NCBI RefSeq assembly: GCF_018812025.1
Contig: NC_063045.1
Location: forward strand, 46,719,352 to 46,783,351
Origin: Megalobrama amblycephala
Taxonomy: Eukaryota; Chordata; Actinopteri; Cypriniformes; Xenocyprididae
Length of the DNA: 64,000 nt
Direction of reading: 5' to 3'
Part shown: positions 39,100 through 51,349 of the stretch, piece by piece
Numbering within the stretch: the first letter of the stretch is position 1
Layout: each line of letters begins with the position of its first letter
Made by a program: the position numbers and the translations under genes
The notes under the pieces: generated by a model
What the model was told of the DNA's origin: nothing
The model's database searches: none
Seen by the model: the letters and a program-made list of their open reading frames with translations, nothing else

Positions 39100-41755
39100 A
39101 AGACTTTCCAAAATTGCTTTTGTTTAATCGAGCGCAGCGTTAGTTCAGTCAGGCCACATAGGCATAGTGCTACGACCAGCTGATGCGGTCAGCTGTCAAA
39201 TCGCTCCAATCACTACCATTCTCCTATTAGACACGGGACATATATACGTGGCATTACTGCTCGGTAAGTATGCTCAAACTGCTCGCAACCCTCCCTCCCT
39301 CCCCATTATAAGCATGAGCACATTACTGTGCACCTTCTGGTTGTCGTTGTCTTTTGTTTCAGATCACTAAGGCTTTCAAGTCCCGGCTGACATGGACCTC
39401 ACTGCTGAGAGACACTCATCCTCATCCAAGCTACAGTATAGACGTCCCACTGCCATATCTACACGATTACCATGTTCGCTTTAAAGACATTACTAAGTGT
39501 CTTAATTGTCTATGTATTTCCAAGCCGATGGTTCCGGGGGTTAATGTTAAAGCTCTTATATGTTCAATTAATTTTGGAGCAAGAACCCCCATAAGGAGCC
39601 ATACCGCCAAAGATAAATTGTGTTCAATAAACTCAAGTAACTTGCCAAAGTGGTCCTGTCTGAAATAGTGAGATGAGGTCCGCCCATATTACAGTCCTTT
39701 CTGAATGAATGAAATACAGGGAGAGATGTACAGAGTATGGGACAGAGATAAGAGAGAGAAAGAAAAGCAAAATAAAGGGATTACGAGAGACAGACAGACA
39801 CAGAGGGAGGGCGAGCGAGACAGAGAGTCCCGCTGTGACTTTAAGGTGAATCACGGCAGGAAATAACCAGGAAACGTGGCATCAAAATCCGTCTGACCTG
39901 CCATAGATCGCTGGGGCCTGAAGCGCTCTGGATGACAGCAGAAACACACGGGCAGTGGGGGGGAGGACTAGGTCTCTCAAACACCCTGTCAGGACCTCTC
40001 TGTCAGCCCCAGTGCACAGGGAGACGGCTCGCCCCCACCCTCGGCCCGCCTCAGCCGACTCACTCCAGGCTTCATTGGGCTGAAATGCTACAAAGTGGGC
40101 GTCTGATGACTAGCTCTCTGGGGATCAGAGATGGCCTCAAGACTTCAAACACCAGCAGGCTGACAGGCAGCGAGGGAGGTCTCTCTCTCTCGACTCCCTT
40201 TTCTCCTAACTGCATCTCACCCCATGCCCCCACCAGCCCTGGAGGGGTTTCTAATTGCGTTTCACAGGGAGAGCCGAGCTAAATAAGGTCCTTGTTCTCT
40301 CTCTGGCTGCCACCCTGCTGGGGGGCAGAGAGACGGAGAGATCGAGAGGAGGATGGGAGGAGGTGTGCCTCCCTTGTGTGACAGAAAGCTTTAACGTGTC
40401 AGAAATCTTATGGGAGAGAAAGGTAGAGAGCTTCGATTTCCCTGCAGGTAACAGAAGAACACGGCAGAACGAACGAGAGGAATGATGGGGGAGACTGAAC
40501 AAGGGAATCATCAATGGAATCATCTCTACAGCGAGCGCTCATAACCCTTTGGCTGACACGAACGCTTGTGTGCGAGTGTGTAATGCAACAAGGCGATGAA
40601 GATGAAGTGAAGGCAATGGCACACAAGGATCTACTTTGAAGCTGTCTGGATTTAAATATTTCATGCTCGTCTCTGGCCCTTCCCCCCGAGAGCTCCCGCC
40701 ATGTTTGTGGCAACTGTGGCCTTTCATTATCTCCCCTTCAAAGTGGGCCGGCAGTGGCAAATCACAGTCCTCGCCTGCAATCTGCGCTAGCCTTATCTGA
40801 GACAGCATCTCATTAACTGCACACGGCAATTAAAACAATTACTGATAAGAGAGGTGTATCAGAGCCGGCAAACACAAAACAGATACGAGATGTCTGCACT
40901 GATTAACACACGTCGTTATCAGGAAGAGCGCTAATCGCTGTCTTATCTCGAGTGTGCCGAGCTGCCTAGACAAGCGGAGACTGACAATGTGATACAACAT
41001 ATCACAATCTATTAGGAAAGGTGGATTTACTCATTCTGCAAAAAACAGCTAGAGTTTGAGATTCCCTCCAGTGGGTTAGTTAAGACTGGTTATCTCAGGA
41101 TTTTAAACGTTGCTCTAGGCTGAATAGAGCTAAATAGCTAAATAATGTAATGGAAGTTTACTGAAGCAATAAGGCACAAGATAAGAGGCATTACAGTGAT
41201 TTTACCATAGCAAATATAACACAAACTTTTTTTCAAAAATTAAATAATTACATTTCTATCATGACAACTCTCGGGAGATTTTTAGCATTGTAATGGCTAT
41301 GACAATGTTAATGTATTTGGTCTTGGTGGAATAGATCTGCTGCTGTTGATCCTTGTTGTGTTGTAGATTATTGCTGCTGCAGAGCAAGTACAGGAACTTG
41401 CTACTGGCAATACATATGCCGATACGCTGCTGTAAGTATGTAAGACAGTACTGCTGCCGCACAAATAGCATATATCAATTACCCATAGGAGATCTAGACA
41501 GATTGAGCTGGGGAAGATGGAGGGTTTTAAATGAACTTTGATAGCTATAGTGAATGCTAACCAGCCATTTAAATGTTGAGAGCAGCAAGCTGATTGGCTG
41601 CAAGTGCAACATGAACCAGTCAGCTCGTGTCAAGTAGTTAACGCTGTAAATACCGTCAGCCTGCACCATCTAGAGTTTCATGACAGAACTAGGCATTTAT
41701 CTACTGGAGCAACTACTGATCAATAAAACTAGATAAAATAAAATAATCAACAATG
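39100..41755. other. upstream auts2 intron without recognised gene
   Basis: No splice-bounded exon found. 39900-41000 is richer in GC and lacks recognisable repeats, so it may hold conserved non-coding elements. Confidence 0.45.
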
Positions 41756-42005
41756 AATTTTCAGTTAGTCAAAAACAGCAATATTGTGAAATATTATAAT
41801 TTAAAATCAAGAAACATTTCTTATTATTATCAAAGTTGAAAAGAGTTGTGCTGCTTAATATTTTTATGGAAACATTTATTTAAAGTAGAAAAACTTTAGT
41901 AACATTATAAATATCTTGCCTGTTTTGATCAATTTAATGATGAATAAAATCTTAATTTCTTAAAAAAAAAAAGAAAAAGACTGACCCCAAACTTCTGAAC
42001 AGTAG
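41756..42005. mobile_element. MITE copy 3 of the TTCAAAAGTTTG family
   Basis: Partial copy with GTGCTGCTTAATATTTTTATG and the terminal ACTGACCCCAAACTTCTGAAC followed by AGTAGTG. It has lost the CAGCATATTA half. Confidence 0.6.
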
Positions 42006-42009
42006 TGCG

Positions 42010-45000
42010 TATCATACACACACACACACACACACTAGTACTACGCTGTCCACCTTGCTCTTTGTAAATAGACAAAAACAAATAGGTCAACCACTATTAA
42101 TGTGGGCTTTGAATGTGGCTCAATCAATCAGATATTAGAGCCGGAACTGTTTTATGAAGTTGTGTTTAAAAACATTAGAGCCACTATATCATATTAAATC
42201 TCCTCAAAAGGAGCCCATTCAGAGTGTGTGTTTGCATATTTACACTCAATCTCCTGTGTGGCCTGATTTGTAGAGTAGATTTCCAGGTGGTTGCAATGCA
42301 TATCTGTGTGTTGTATTATAAGGGCCGCCTGTCTGACTGTAATAGAGATGCCTTTGAGAGGGCCCGTACTGAACCCGCGTCGAGTCGGCGGAGGAATTCC
42401 TCTCATTCTCGGCACACTTACATCCCTCTGACGAGCTAAATGTGGACTTTGTGAGGCCTCTGCCCCGAGAGGAGAGAAACACACATTCACAGTAAGATGG
42501 AGTTATTCCACTTGACTCCACGCGCACAGAATGTGCACACGTCGCAAAGTGAGTCTAGGGGTGTTGATTTGTTTTTCCATAGATTTGCACAGCTTTGAAT
42601 GGGTGAGAAAGAGTGTGAGCGTGTGAGGAGAGTGTTAATATATGTACATGTGTGTGTGTAATTTGTATGTGTATGTACTGTATGTAGAAACGTGTGAAGT
42701 AGTTGAGTTTTCTGTCAGGTTGATCTGTGTGTGAAAGCTGGCTTTGTCAGGGTAACATGGCTCAACAGTACAGATTTTTTTCTGTTGGTCTGGTTAGACC
42801 ATTAGTTCAGATTATGTCAGTGAAACATTTTCACGTCAGTGAAAATGTTGAAAGGGCGTCAACATGTTCACTTAAACTTTGTTTTAAGCTATAATTATGC
42901 ATTGTAAATGTGTCAGAAATAGAGTTAGTTCAATTTAATTAAAGCTTTCTTTATAAAAAACAAAAACTCAAAAATGATTGGATTTTAGATAGATAGACTG
43001 AACGTCTAAGTCTGGAGGAAATGGGCACATGGGATGTGTATTTGTATGAGCCAATCATCAGCAGTCGTGTCAGCCAGGCTTAGCCTGACCTCTGTTTAAT
43101 AACACAAGACTGAAAAACACAAGAACAGAGTGAGAAAGACTGTAAGAGGATTTACCTATGATCACATTATCTACACACACTGACTTTCCTAAAGTCTCAC
43201 AGCACACACTGATCTAACTGAGTGAGGGAAAGATAATCTCTGGAGGAACACTGTAAACCCGGACTAACACACATGTAAGAGAGGGCAACAGTTTTAGTAC
43301 ACTGATAAGGCAGCACCCTGAAGCTTCTAAAAGCTATTGGGCCTTTGCATCACTGCGACACTGAGGGGAAAAAAAAAAAAAACATGAACACGTGCACAGA
43401 CAATTTGAAGTAAAACCTTAGTCTGACTGCTCCCACTACAAACCCTTCTAACAACACATACAGCCAGATGGCGGCTCATAAAGCAAACATAATCTGTGCC
43501 AGAATAAAGCTCTACTTTTCCAGGTGCTGAGAGCGATCTCTACTGAGAGTTACAACCAAATGGCACCTCAAAACACGGGCCTTGAGGATATTAAAAAAGC
43601 AGGAGTGACATTCACACTTTGTGAAATCTCAACATCCAGAGATTTCAAACTACCAGAGTTCAACAACTCTCATACATTCAAACTCTGTTAATTAGTGGTG
43701 ATTTCTAATTAATACCATACCGATATGGGAATAGTAGAGGAATTATAAAGTAAAAATTGTTTTTGTTTGTGTTTCACTGAAAAGAACTGACTCAAGAGTT
43801 TTTTGTTTGGGAATCAAACTACACTGGCTGCACTGTTTATTTGATTCACAACAAAGAACCAGCTCATTCAAGTCTATAATGTTGGTCTAAGCCATTTTAA
43901 TAACTTACACTTGATTGAGCTTTAAAATGAAATATCAAAAGACTGTCTAGTAACAAACCTCTTCCTTCTAATTAAAAAAAGGTTATTCACACATTTGTAT
44001 AATGTATGAAATTTACTAATGTCACGTGATACACTCTAAGTCATGCAGGGCTCGACATTAACAAGTGGAATTTTGCTTGCCTGACCGGACAAGTAGACTG
44101 ATTAAAACTTCACAGACAAATAATAACTAGGGAAGCATTGAAACGCGAGAATGATTCTGATTTTATTACATTCAGTATAAAAATGCCGATTGATATTTCT
44201 GGTAACAAGGTCACGCTGTTGAGGCTCCCACACCTGTCTCTTTGTGAGAGACTTTTGTGGAGAAAGGAAAACAAATGAGCGTAACAGCATAAAGAAACTC
44301 AAAGAAGAAAACACTGAGGTAAAGTTTTTTTATTTTTTTTATTTTTTATATATGATATAGTTAAGGCAAGCAACATAATACAACTAAGGGAGCTGTTTTG
44401 CCAAATATTATCATGACTACAAATGTTACATTGATTTTATTGTTCAATAAAAAAGTAGTTAATATTAAATCACTTACATTTTAGACATAATATTGACTTT
44501 TTGTTCTGTTTCACCAATGAAAATAGTTCCAAACAAAGATCACAACAGAACTATTGCACATTCTCAAAGCAACAGCGGTGTTTTGTTACTGAATGATTCA
44601 GCATTTTGAACAAATCAGTTGAATGAATGACTCAATGACTCACTCATTAAATTACTTGGTTTTGTTTAAAAGTATCATTGCATTTTTCCCCAACATTTCT
44701 CATTTGTATATTCAAATATTTAATTTTCATAACTTTTTTTTTATTGAAGTTTTAATTTTGCAGTGTAAATTATTTAATTTGATTGGTAACAGTCCTATAG
44801 TTTCTTATTATTATAATTTGAATTTGTTGATCAAATGTAAGAATTTGACATGATAGATGATGCACACCCTGGGGTAAATATCAAGTATGTATATTTAAGT
44901 ATGTAAAAGCTGATAGAACACTGATGAGAATATTGCTTCAGAATACATTATATTTACACCACCAAAAATCATAAGGGTCATTCATTCAGGAATCAAGACT

Positions 45001-46223
45001 TTATTGCCTGCACTGTGTTACTGATTCACTAAAAATAAAACCTAAAAATCATGTTATTTAATTTTAAAGAAACATTGCTAGTCATTGACGGAATAATCAC
45101 AATACACATTTAAATGTTAACAGATGAACTTAAGTATCATATTTCTGCTGCATATTACAAAAAAAAAATGATGTGCACTCTCTAATACACACACACACAT
45201 ATTCTCTCTTCTCTCTCTTACACACATACAGAGCTACTGTCTGTTCTTCCCCAGCAGCATGGTTGTGTATCCTCACAGGCCCTGCGGTGGGAACTGTGGT
45301 GTCAAAACAACATTGTCATTTTTTCCCTCACTTTTCCATGGTGTTGCTTTGTTCACTTGGCCATGTCTGATTCCCCCCGCTCCTTTCCTGATGCATTTTT
45401 CAGAAGTTGCGCGGCAAACATTGTGTTCCAAAGCATCAAAAAGACTATTTAGAGCCCTCAGGATTAACAGCTCTTGTTAAATTGAAGGTTACACTTGGCA
45501 CAACCATAAAAAATTGAGCAGCTAACTATATTAACCAGGCTGAGCGGCGTGAACTGCATTTAAAAGATAACATGGTTTCTTTTAGCATTACTAATTCATC
45601 CACAAGGCCTGCTGGTGAAATGCAAAAACACGGGGATACAGAAGCTCACACGAGTGGAGACATGAATTGAACATGCTCTCTCTGTGTCTGTCTCATCCTC
45701 AGCTCTGAAACATCGATTTCTCCCCATGTGTCGATACGTCTTCACTCACAAAACACTCAAAACAAACTCTCCCACCATGGAGAGTAATTACCCAATCACT
45801 GCCTCTGAAACTGATAGAACAAATGCTGAACAAGTGTCTCAGGATGCTGGGAATCCACCTTTGCTGGATAATATTTGCACACAAACTACACGAGTGCAGC
45901 AGGTGTGGGTGTTTTGGGAAATAACGTTGTTTACAACACTAGAGCAAATCCAGTGCATCTCCTACAAATGACAAACTATAACCGACAGGTACAGGTTTCT
46001 AATGAAGAATTGTGCAGTCTTATTATGGCTGATCTCATTGGCTAATGAAACTCATGGGATTGCACAGGTATTTTGCTTTCCTCATGATAAGTCTTTTTAT
46101 TTGCATAATGCCTTTCTACAATCTATGTTGTTTCAAAGCAGCTTTATAGATTTTTTTTTTCAACATTTTTGAGATATTAACAGAAATGTCCAGGTTACAC
46201 ATGGTACCACTCATTGGTTATTA
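42010..46223. other. upstream auts2 intron, scattered old repeat pieces
   Basis: A short CA run lies at 42016-42035. A CAGGGCTCGACATTAAC hAT-type end is at about 44046. GAATCAA/TTGATTC-rich pieces lie around 43780-43870 and 44580-44640. No exon recognised. Confidence 0.45.
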
Positions 46224-46227
46224 TTAA

Positions 46228-47537
46228 AGGGGACCTATTATGCCCCATTTTACAAGATGTAAAATAAGTCTCTGGTGTCCCCAGAGTGTGTATGTGAAGT
46301 TTTAGCTCGAAATACCTCACAAATAATTTTTTATAGCATGTTAAAATTGCCACTTTTAGTGGTTGAGCAAAAACGAGCCGTTTCAGTGCGGCCCCTTTAA
46401 ATGTAAATGAGCTGCTGTGCTCGGCCTAAGAGGGCGGAGCTTCAAGAGCTGATTCTCCCCTCTGTCAGGATTCAGTCAGGAGGCATTATAATGTCAGAAA
46501 CTGCGAATATATGCTGCATGGAGATAGAACAGGTATAGTTTAGTTTAATTACAGTTATAACGTATATTGTCTTCTTGTTTTAAATCCACTATATTAGTAC
46601 AGGCCTGTTATACCGTCCGAATGATGGCCAAAACTATACAGATGAGTTTTATGATGTCTATTGTACTTCACACAAAAGATGAAGCATCCGTTTTCACTCT
46701 AGAAAATCACTGTAAGAGCTTAATAAAACACTGCAAGTGTGTATTAAAATATTATCCATAAACTCTCTCTTTCCCTTGTATTTTTACCAACGAATTACAC
46801 AGAAACCCTCGTTACAACTAACAGTAAACGAATATATGAAGACCTTATGCCTTTCGGGTGGTGCTTAATAAACTGGTAAACTTTATACCCGTAAATCAAC
46901 TCCGATGAACTGTAATAAAGTGCTCTCACCTTCATTACTGCCATATCCAGTATCACTCTGGAGACTGTAAGCTGGATCACAAACAGTTTTTACTTGTATA
47001 TCCTTGAGTAGCATATTTCTAGCACAGTCTCTGTTTTGTATTGTCCCTTTGTATTGATATTCGTTCACTAAGCAGTCCGGTGTGAAATGATTCGCGCAGA
47101 CATACACGGATTTCGACAGAACTGAGGGACAATTTTCTGGAAAACCAAGTTAATCCACCTTGTTTTCAGCAGCTCAGATTTAGGTAGTAAATGAAGAGAG
47201 CTATGTGGATTAATCCATCCAGCTACAGAACACCAAACACAAAACGCTTGGGAGACATTCTCGTCAGTGCAGCAATGGCGGACTCACTGTGAACGCGCTC
47301 ACGACGGTTTTATGTTCAAACGTCAGTGTCTGTCAACACTGTGGGCGGGGCCTGTGGATTTTGTGACGTCACACTGCCAGGGATCTGAAAACGGCTTGTT
47401 CGGAGACACTGCTTATGATTTATGGGGATTAAAAAAAAAAAGGAGTGGGTGGATTTTTATTACTATAGGGTGGTTCTGTACACACACATTTATGTCCAAA
47501 CACCATGCAAAAGTGAATTTTGCATAATAGGTCCCCT
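46228..47537 (-). mobile_element. Kolobok-like TTAA element with THAP relic, copy 2
   Basis: 1310 bp element with the same ends as the 36147 copy (AGGGGACCTATTATGC and its complement), flanked by TTAA at 46224-46227 and 47538-47541, in the opposite orientation. The minus strand from 47241 reads CVWCSVAGWINP, then LHLLPKSELLKTRWINLVF, then, in another frame from 47107, YVCANHFTPDCLVNEYQYKG. These supply Cys-x2-Cys, the conserved Trp and Cys-x2-His of a THAP domain, broken by a frameshift. It is larger than copy 1 and keeps more of the interior, but no catalytic region was recognised. Confidence 0.77.
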
Positions 47538-47544
47538 TTAAGGG

Positions 47545-49172
47545 AAAATAGTTTTTTTTTTTTTTTTTTTTTCAGAGCCATTTTGGTTTAAAAAGTGAAA
47601 TTGAACCAACGTCATGAAAAGTGAGGTGTATGCATTATTTTGGCTGCCATGACTGGAGAGTATTGGCTCGTTTCCACTGATCAGTACAGTACAGTACGAC
47701 TCAGGACGGTAAACCCTGATACGGCTTGCGTATCCACCACCAACAGTATCCTTACTTGAGTGTATGCCGTCATGGTGTATGCCAAAAAGTAGCGATTGAC
47801 ATCCCTTGATAAGTAACTCCTGCGTCAACCGTGGTACAATGCTGCACGCCAACATGCATGAGATCGCATCACAGCGGAGAATTCAAATGTCACAAAAGAC
47901 AGTTTCAACGCTGTTCGTTCCCACTGTCTGTTTAGTTTTCAATTGTTGTCCTCCAGACACATTTTGTAAGTGTATTTTTCCATATTAAAGTAACAAAAAG
48001 TGTTGTTTGCATTATCCTCATAATGCAGTCAGAGCTAAAGTTTGACTACCAACACATGGAAAATATGACTAACAATATTTATTAGCAATACGTGGAATGT
48101 GCATGAGGGCGATTTCTGTGCAGAATGCCGTGATGAGTTTAACAATACCTGCATCATCTAGACCGAAGCAAGCATGTTTTAAGTTTTTATGGATATTTCA
48201 TATACTCTAGTGCTACAAACATGAAGCAGCACCACGTATGCGCACATATTTCATCATGTCTTCTTCAAAAGAAATATATATGTACAAATAAGGACACTGA
48301 TACATTGGTACGTATGATCATGAACACGATGACACGATTCACGATTCTTATTCTGATGCACAGAAGACAATGATGTAGACCGAAAATTCAAAGAAGAATG
48401 GGCCTTTTTTCAAAGAACAAAAAACTATGCCTTTTTCTTTCTGTGTTAAGCTGATGTGTAATTTGTACAGAGATTGTAGTGCTCGTAAATATAATGAAAA
48501 TATTATTAGACCTTTTAAATGTTGGCCGATTTTGATCAATTTACTACCATCGGCATATTGGTTATGAAAAAGTCCGATATAACAAACCGGTGGTTTTTTA
48601 ATTAACTGCGTAAAATAATTAAATACTTTCCAAAAAAAAAAAAAAGAAAGAAAGAAAGAAAGAAAGAAATAAAGAAAAGAAATCTGTACAAAATATAGCA
48701 GGGCTAGTCAATAAGGACAGCCCGGGGTCAGCGTGAACGATGCTCAGGACAACTGAACACTGTCACTGTCCCGATCAGGCCAGTGCTCTAAGTTTATCTT
48801 TTGCATGTAGTTTTAAGTCTTGCAAATTTAAATATTCAAGCGCAAGAAGACACGAACGAGATAACGGGACAAATATAATGGAGCGTTCACACTGATTTTG
48901 TAGTGATGAAGAGACCTCAAATCAACCACCTTATACAGTAGTCAAGTCAGATCTGCAAATCTGTTCTCTTTAACAACAAGTATCATGACCATTGGCCTGT
49001 CTTCCGGTCTGTCAGCTGTTTTGTCATGGGGTCATGCATGAGAGAGAGAGGTCAAATGTTATATTTCAGACTTCAGGTGGTCAGCTGTAAATACTTCAGG
49101 GCTGATTGACATCCGAACGACCCCTCGTGAAGCAGGCCAAGTCACGGACACACAGACAGACAGACGGACGCA

Positions 49173-49213
<41 letters not shown>

Positions 49214-49750
49214 GCTCAATCCATCCCAGCATACAATTGTTCCCTGATTACTCAAAGCATTCCAGCAAATGGCTGATTACACAATCAGAGGCCTTTGAAG
49301 CAGAATGATTCTCCTGTGGCTTCTGTAATGGAGGCAAAATGAAACCTGTCCACTTGCCTTAGAAGAGACGTCTGATGAGACCTTCATCTGGGAAAACGAG
49401 AGCAACAGAGAAAAAGAGAGATGGAGGGAGAGAGACATTGGGGAAATACCCTACTAACACAGCACATCAATCACTGCACCCATGGGGAGAGAGGGAGAAA
49501 GAAATGTGTTCCCTCCTTCCGTTTCTCTCCCCTCTCTGTGGTCTTATTATTTCTGTAGAGCGTCTGGTTGAGGTGCTCAGGGAAATGTGAAGGTGACTGT
49601 GGTACTAGACCAATGATTGATAGAGCTGAAACAATCAATCCATCTATCTATCCATCCATCCATCCATCCATTCACCAATCCATTCACTTACTTTCAAAAC
49701 TTTGAGTAATTACCCACCAGGGATTTTTAAAATTTGTCTATTTTTCTTCT

Positions 49751-49782
<32 letters not shown>

Positions 49783-49790
49783 AGATAATT
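47545..49790. other. upstream auts2 intron; simple repeats
   Basis: Contains a T-run at 47552-47571, a GAAA/AAAG repeat at about 48630-48680, (CA)n at 49175-49210, CCAT units at about 49640-49675 and a T-run at about 49756-49783. No gene recognised. Confidence 0.5.
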
Positions 49791-49826
49791 ATAGATTGCA
49801 AATGCCTTGTGTAAACAGGTGGACCT

Positions 49827-49827
<1 letters not shown>

Positions 49828-49874
<47 letters not shown>
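49828..49874. repeat. (AT)n microsatellite
   Basis: About 23 AT units. Confidence 0.97.
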
Positions 49875-49877
<3 letters not shown>

Positions 49878-49907
49878 TATATATACACACACACATATAA
49901 AAATATA

Positions 49908-50068
49908 TGGTAACACTTTAGTTTAGGGTCCAATTCTCACTATTAACTAGTTGCTTATTAGCATGCATATTATTTGGATATTGCTTTTTTTTAAGTACTA
50001 ATAAAGCATATATTCGCAGCATATAGTTAATTAATAGTGAGAATTGGACCCTAATCTAAAGTGTGACA
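49908..50068. mobile_element. foldback MITE, 161 bp
   Basis: The left end GGTAACACTTTAGTTTAGGG runs into TCCAATTCTCACTATTAACTA. The right end TTAATAGTGAGAATTGGACC runs into CTAATCTAAAGTGT, its inverted complement over about 40 bp. Non-coding. The family is common in fish genomes. Confidence 0.75.
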
Positions 50069-50069
50069 T

Positions 50070-51120
50070 ATATATTATTTCAGTCTAGCTTTTTTTAGAT
50101 TTCATTTTTAATTCAGTTAACATTTATTTTATGTAAAGTGAAGAAAATGTTTTTTATTATAGTTATTATAGTTAACTATAACCCTGATTTAGTCAAAAGG
50201 TGTTCCACAGCATGCATCTATTCCTTCATGTACAAAGGTTGATGCTACAGTATAAACAAGCATATTAGTTTTTGATTCTGCTACAGAAAAAGTCTCAAAT
50301 CGAATGTGTGATGTCATCCTTTTCAGATCGCTCATTAATATTTGTCTGGTTGGTGGGCCGTGGGCAGAAAATGAACGTGTAACGCTTACTGATTTCTCTG
50401 CCATCAAGTTTATGCAAATGAGAGAGCACTTGCTGGCCTAAAGAGTGAATTAACAGCACTCTTGTAGGGCGTTTAGAGGAAGTGAGAGGCATTGTGATGG
50501 GTCATCATGTATAAAAGACCTAGTCACATACAAATACACACAAACAGCAGGTGCATAGAATGGTATTACTTTGCTAAAGCAAGCATCGCTATTATTTGAA
50601 CAAAACCCAATGTATTACATTTGGCACAAGACTCTGCATCAAAACCTGGTGGGATTTGTGCTAAATTAGGGGCCAGAATTCTTTTGAACGCATTAGTAAT
50701 GCAATAACAACAACCTAGAACACTCAGAATTTGCATGAGCGAACAGCAGTTGTATTTTCTCAGAAAGTATAAAAATATAATTTATTTTCCATTTTGTTCT
50801 GCAATATCTACTCTTGCTCCTATCCGTATATCCACCCCCACCTCCCCCCACTGCTCCTCTGGCTGTCGGGAGGATCGATGCCAGGTCGCACTGTCAGGGC
50901 CAACAGATGTAGAGTTCTCATTTAACACCTGACAAAGAGGAACACACCAGAGAGACAAGCACAGGGCAGGGGTCAGAGGTCAACCTGCAGCCTTGTCAGT
51001 GCTAAGCATCAGGCTTCAGGCCAGTACGAGTGAGACAGAGAAAGACAGTAAAACACAGAGGGAGTTTATAACCTGACTCGGCCCTTCCTAGTCTGGGCAG
51101 TTACAATATACAGTATATAC
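50070..51120. other. upstream auts2 intron without recognised gene
   Basis: A terminal piece of an old repeat ending AGTTAACTATAACCCTG lies near 50186. Nothing else was recognised. Confidence 0.45.
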
Positions 51121-51121
51121 A

Positions 51122-51347
<226 letters not shown>

Positions 51348-51349
51348 GG

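Noticed and set aside
48750..48800. Minus-strand RDSDS-like codons considered as the missing upstream auts2 exon
   Set aside because: The frame meets a stop within five codons and no donor or acceptor fits the required phase. Only a short GACAGTGACAGTG run produces the resemblance.
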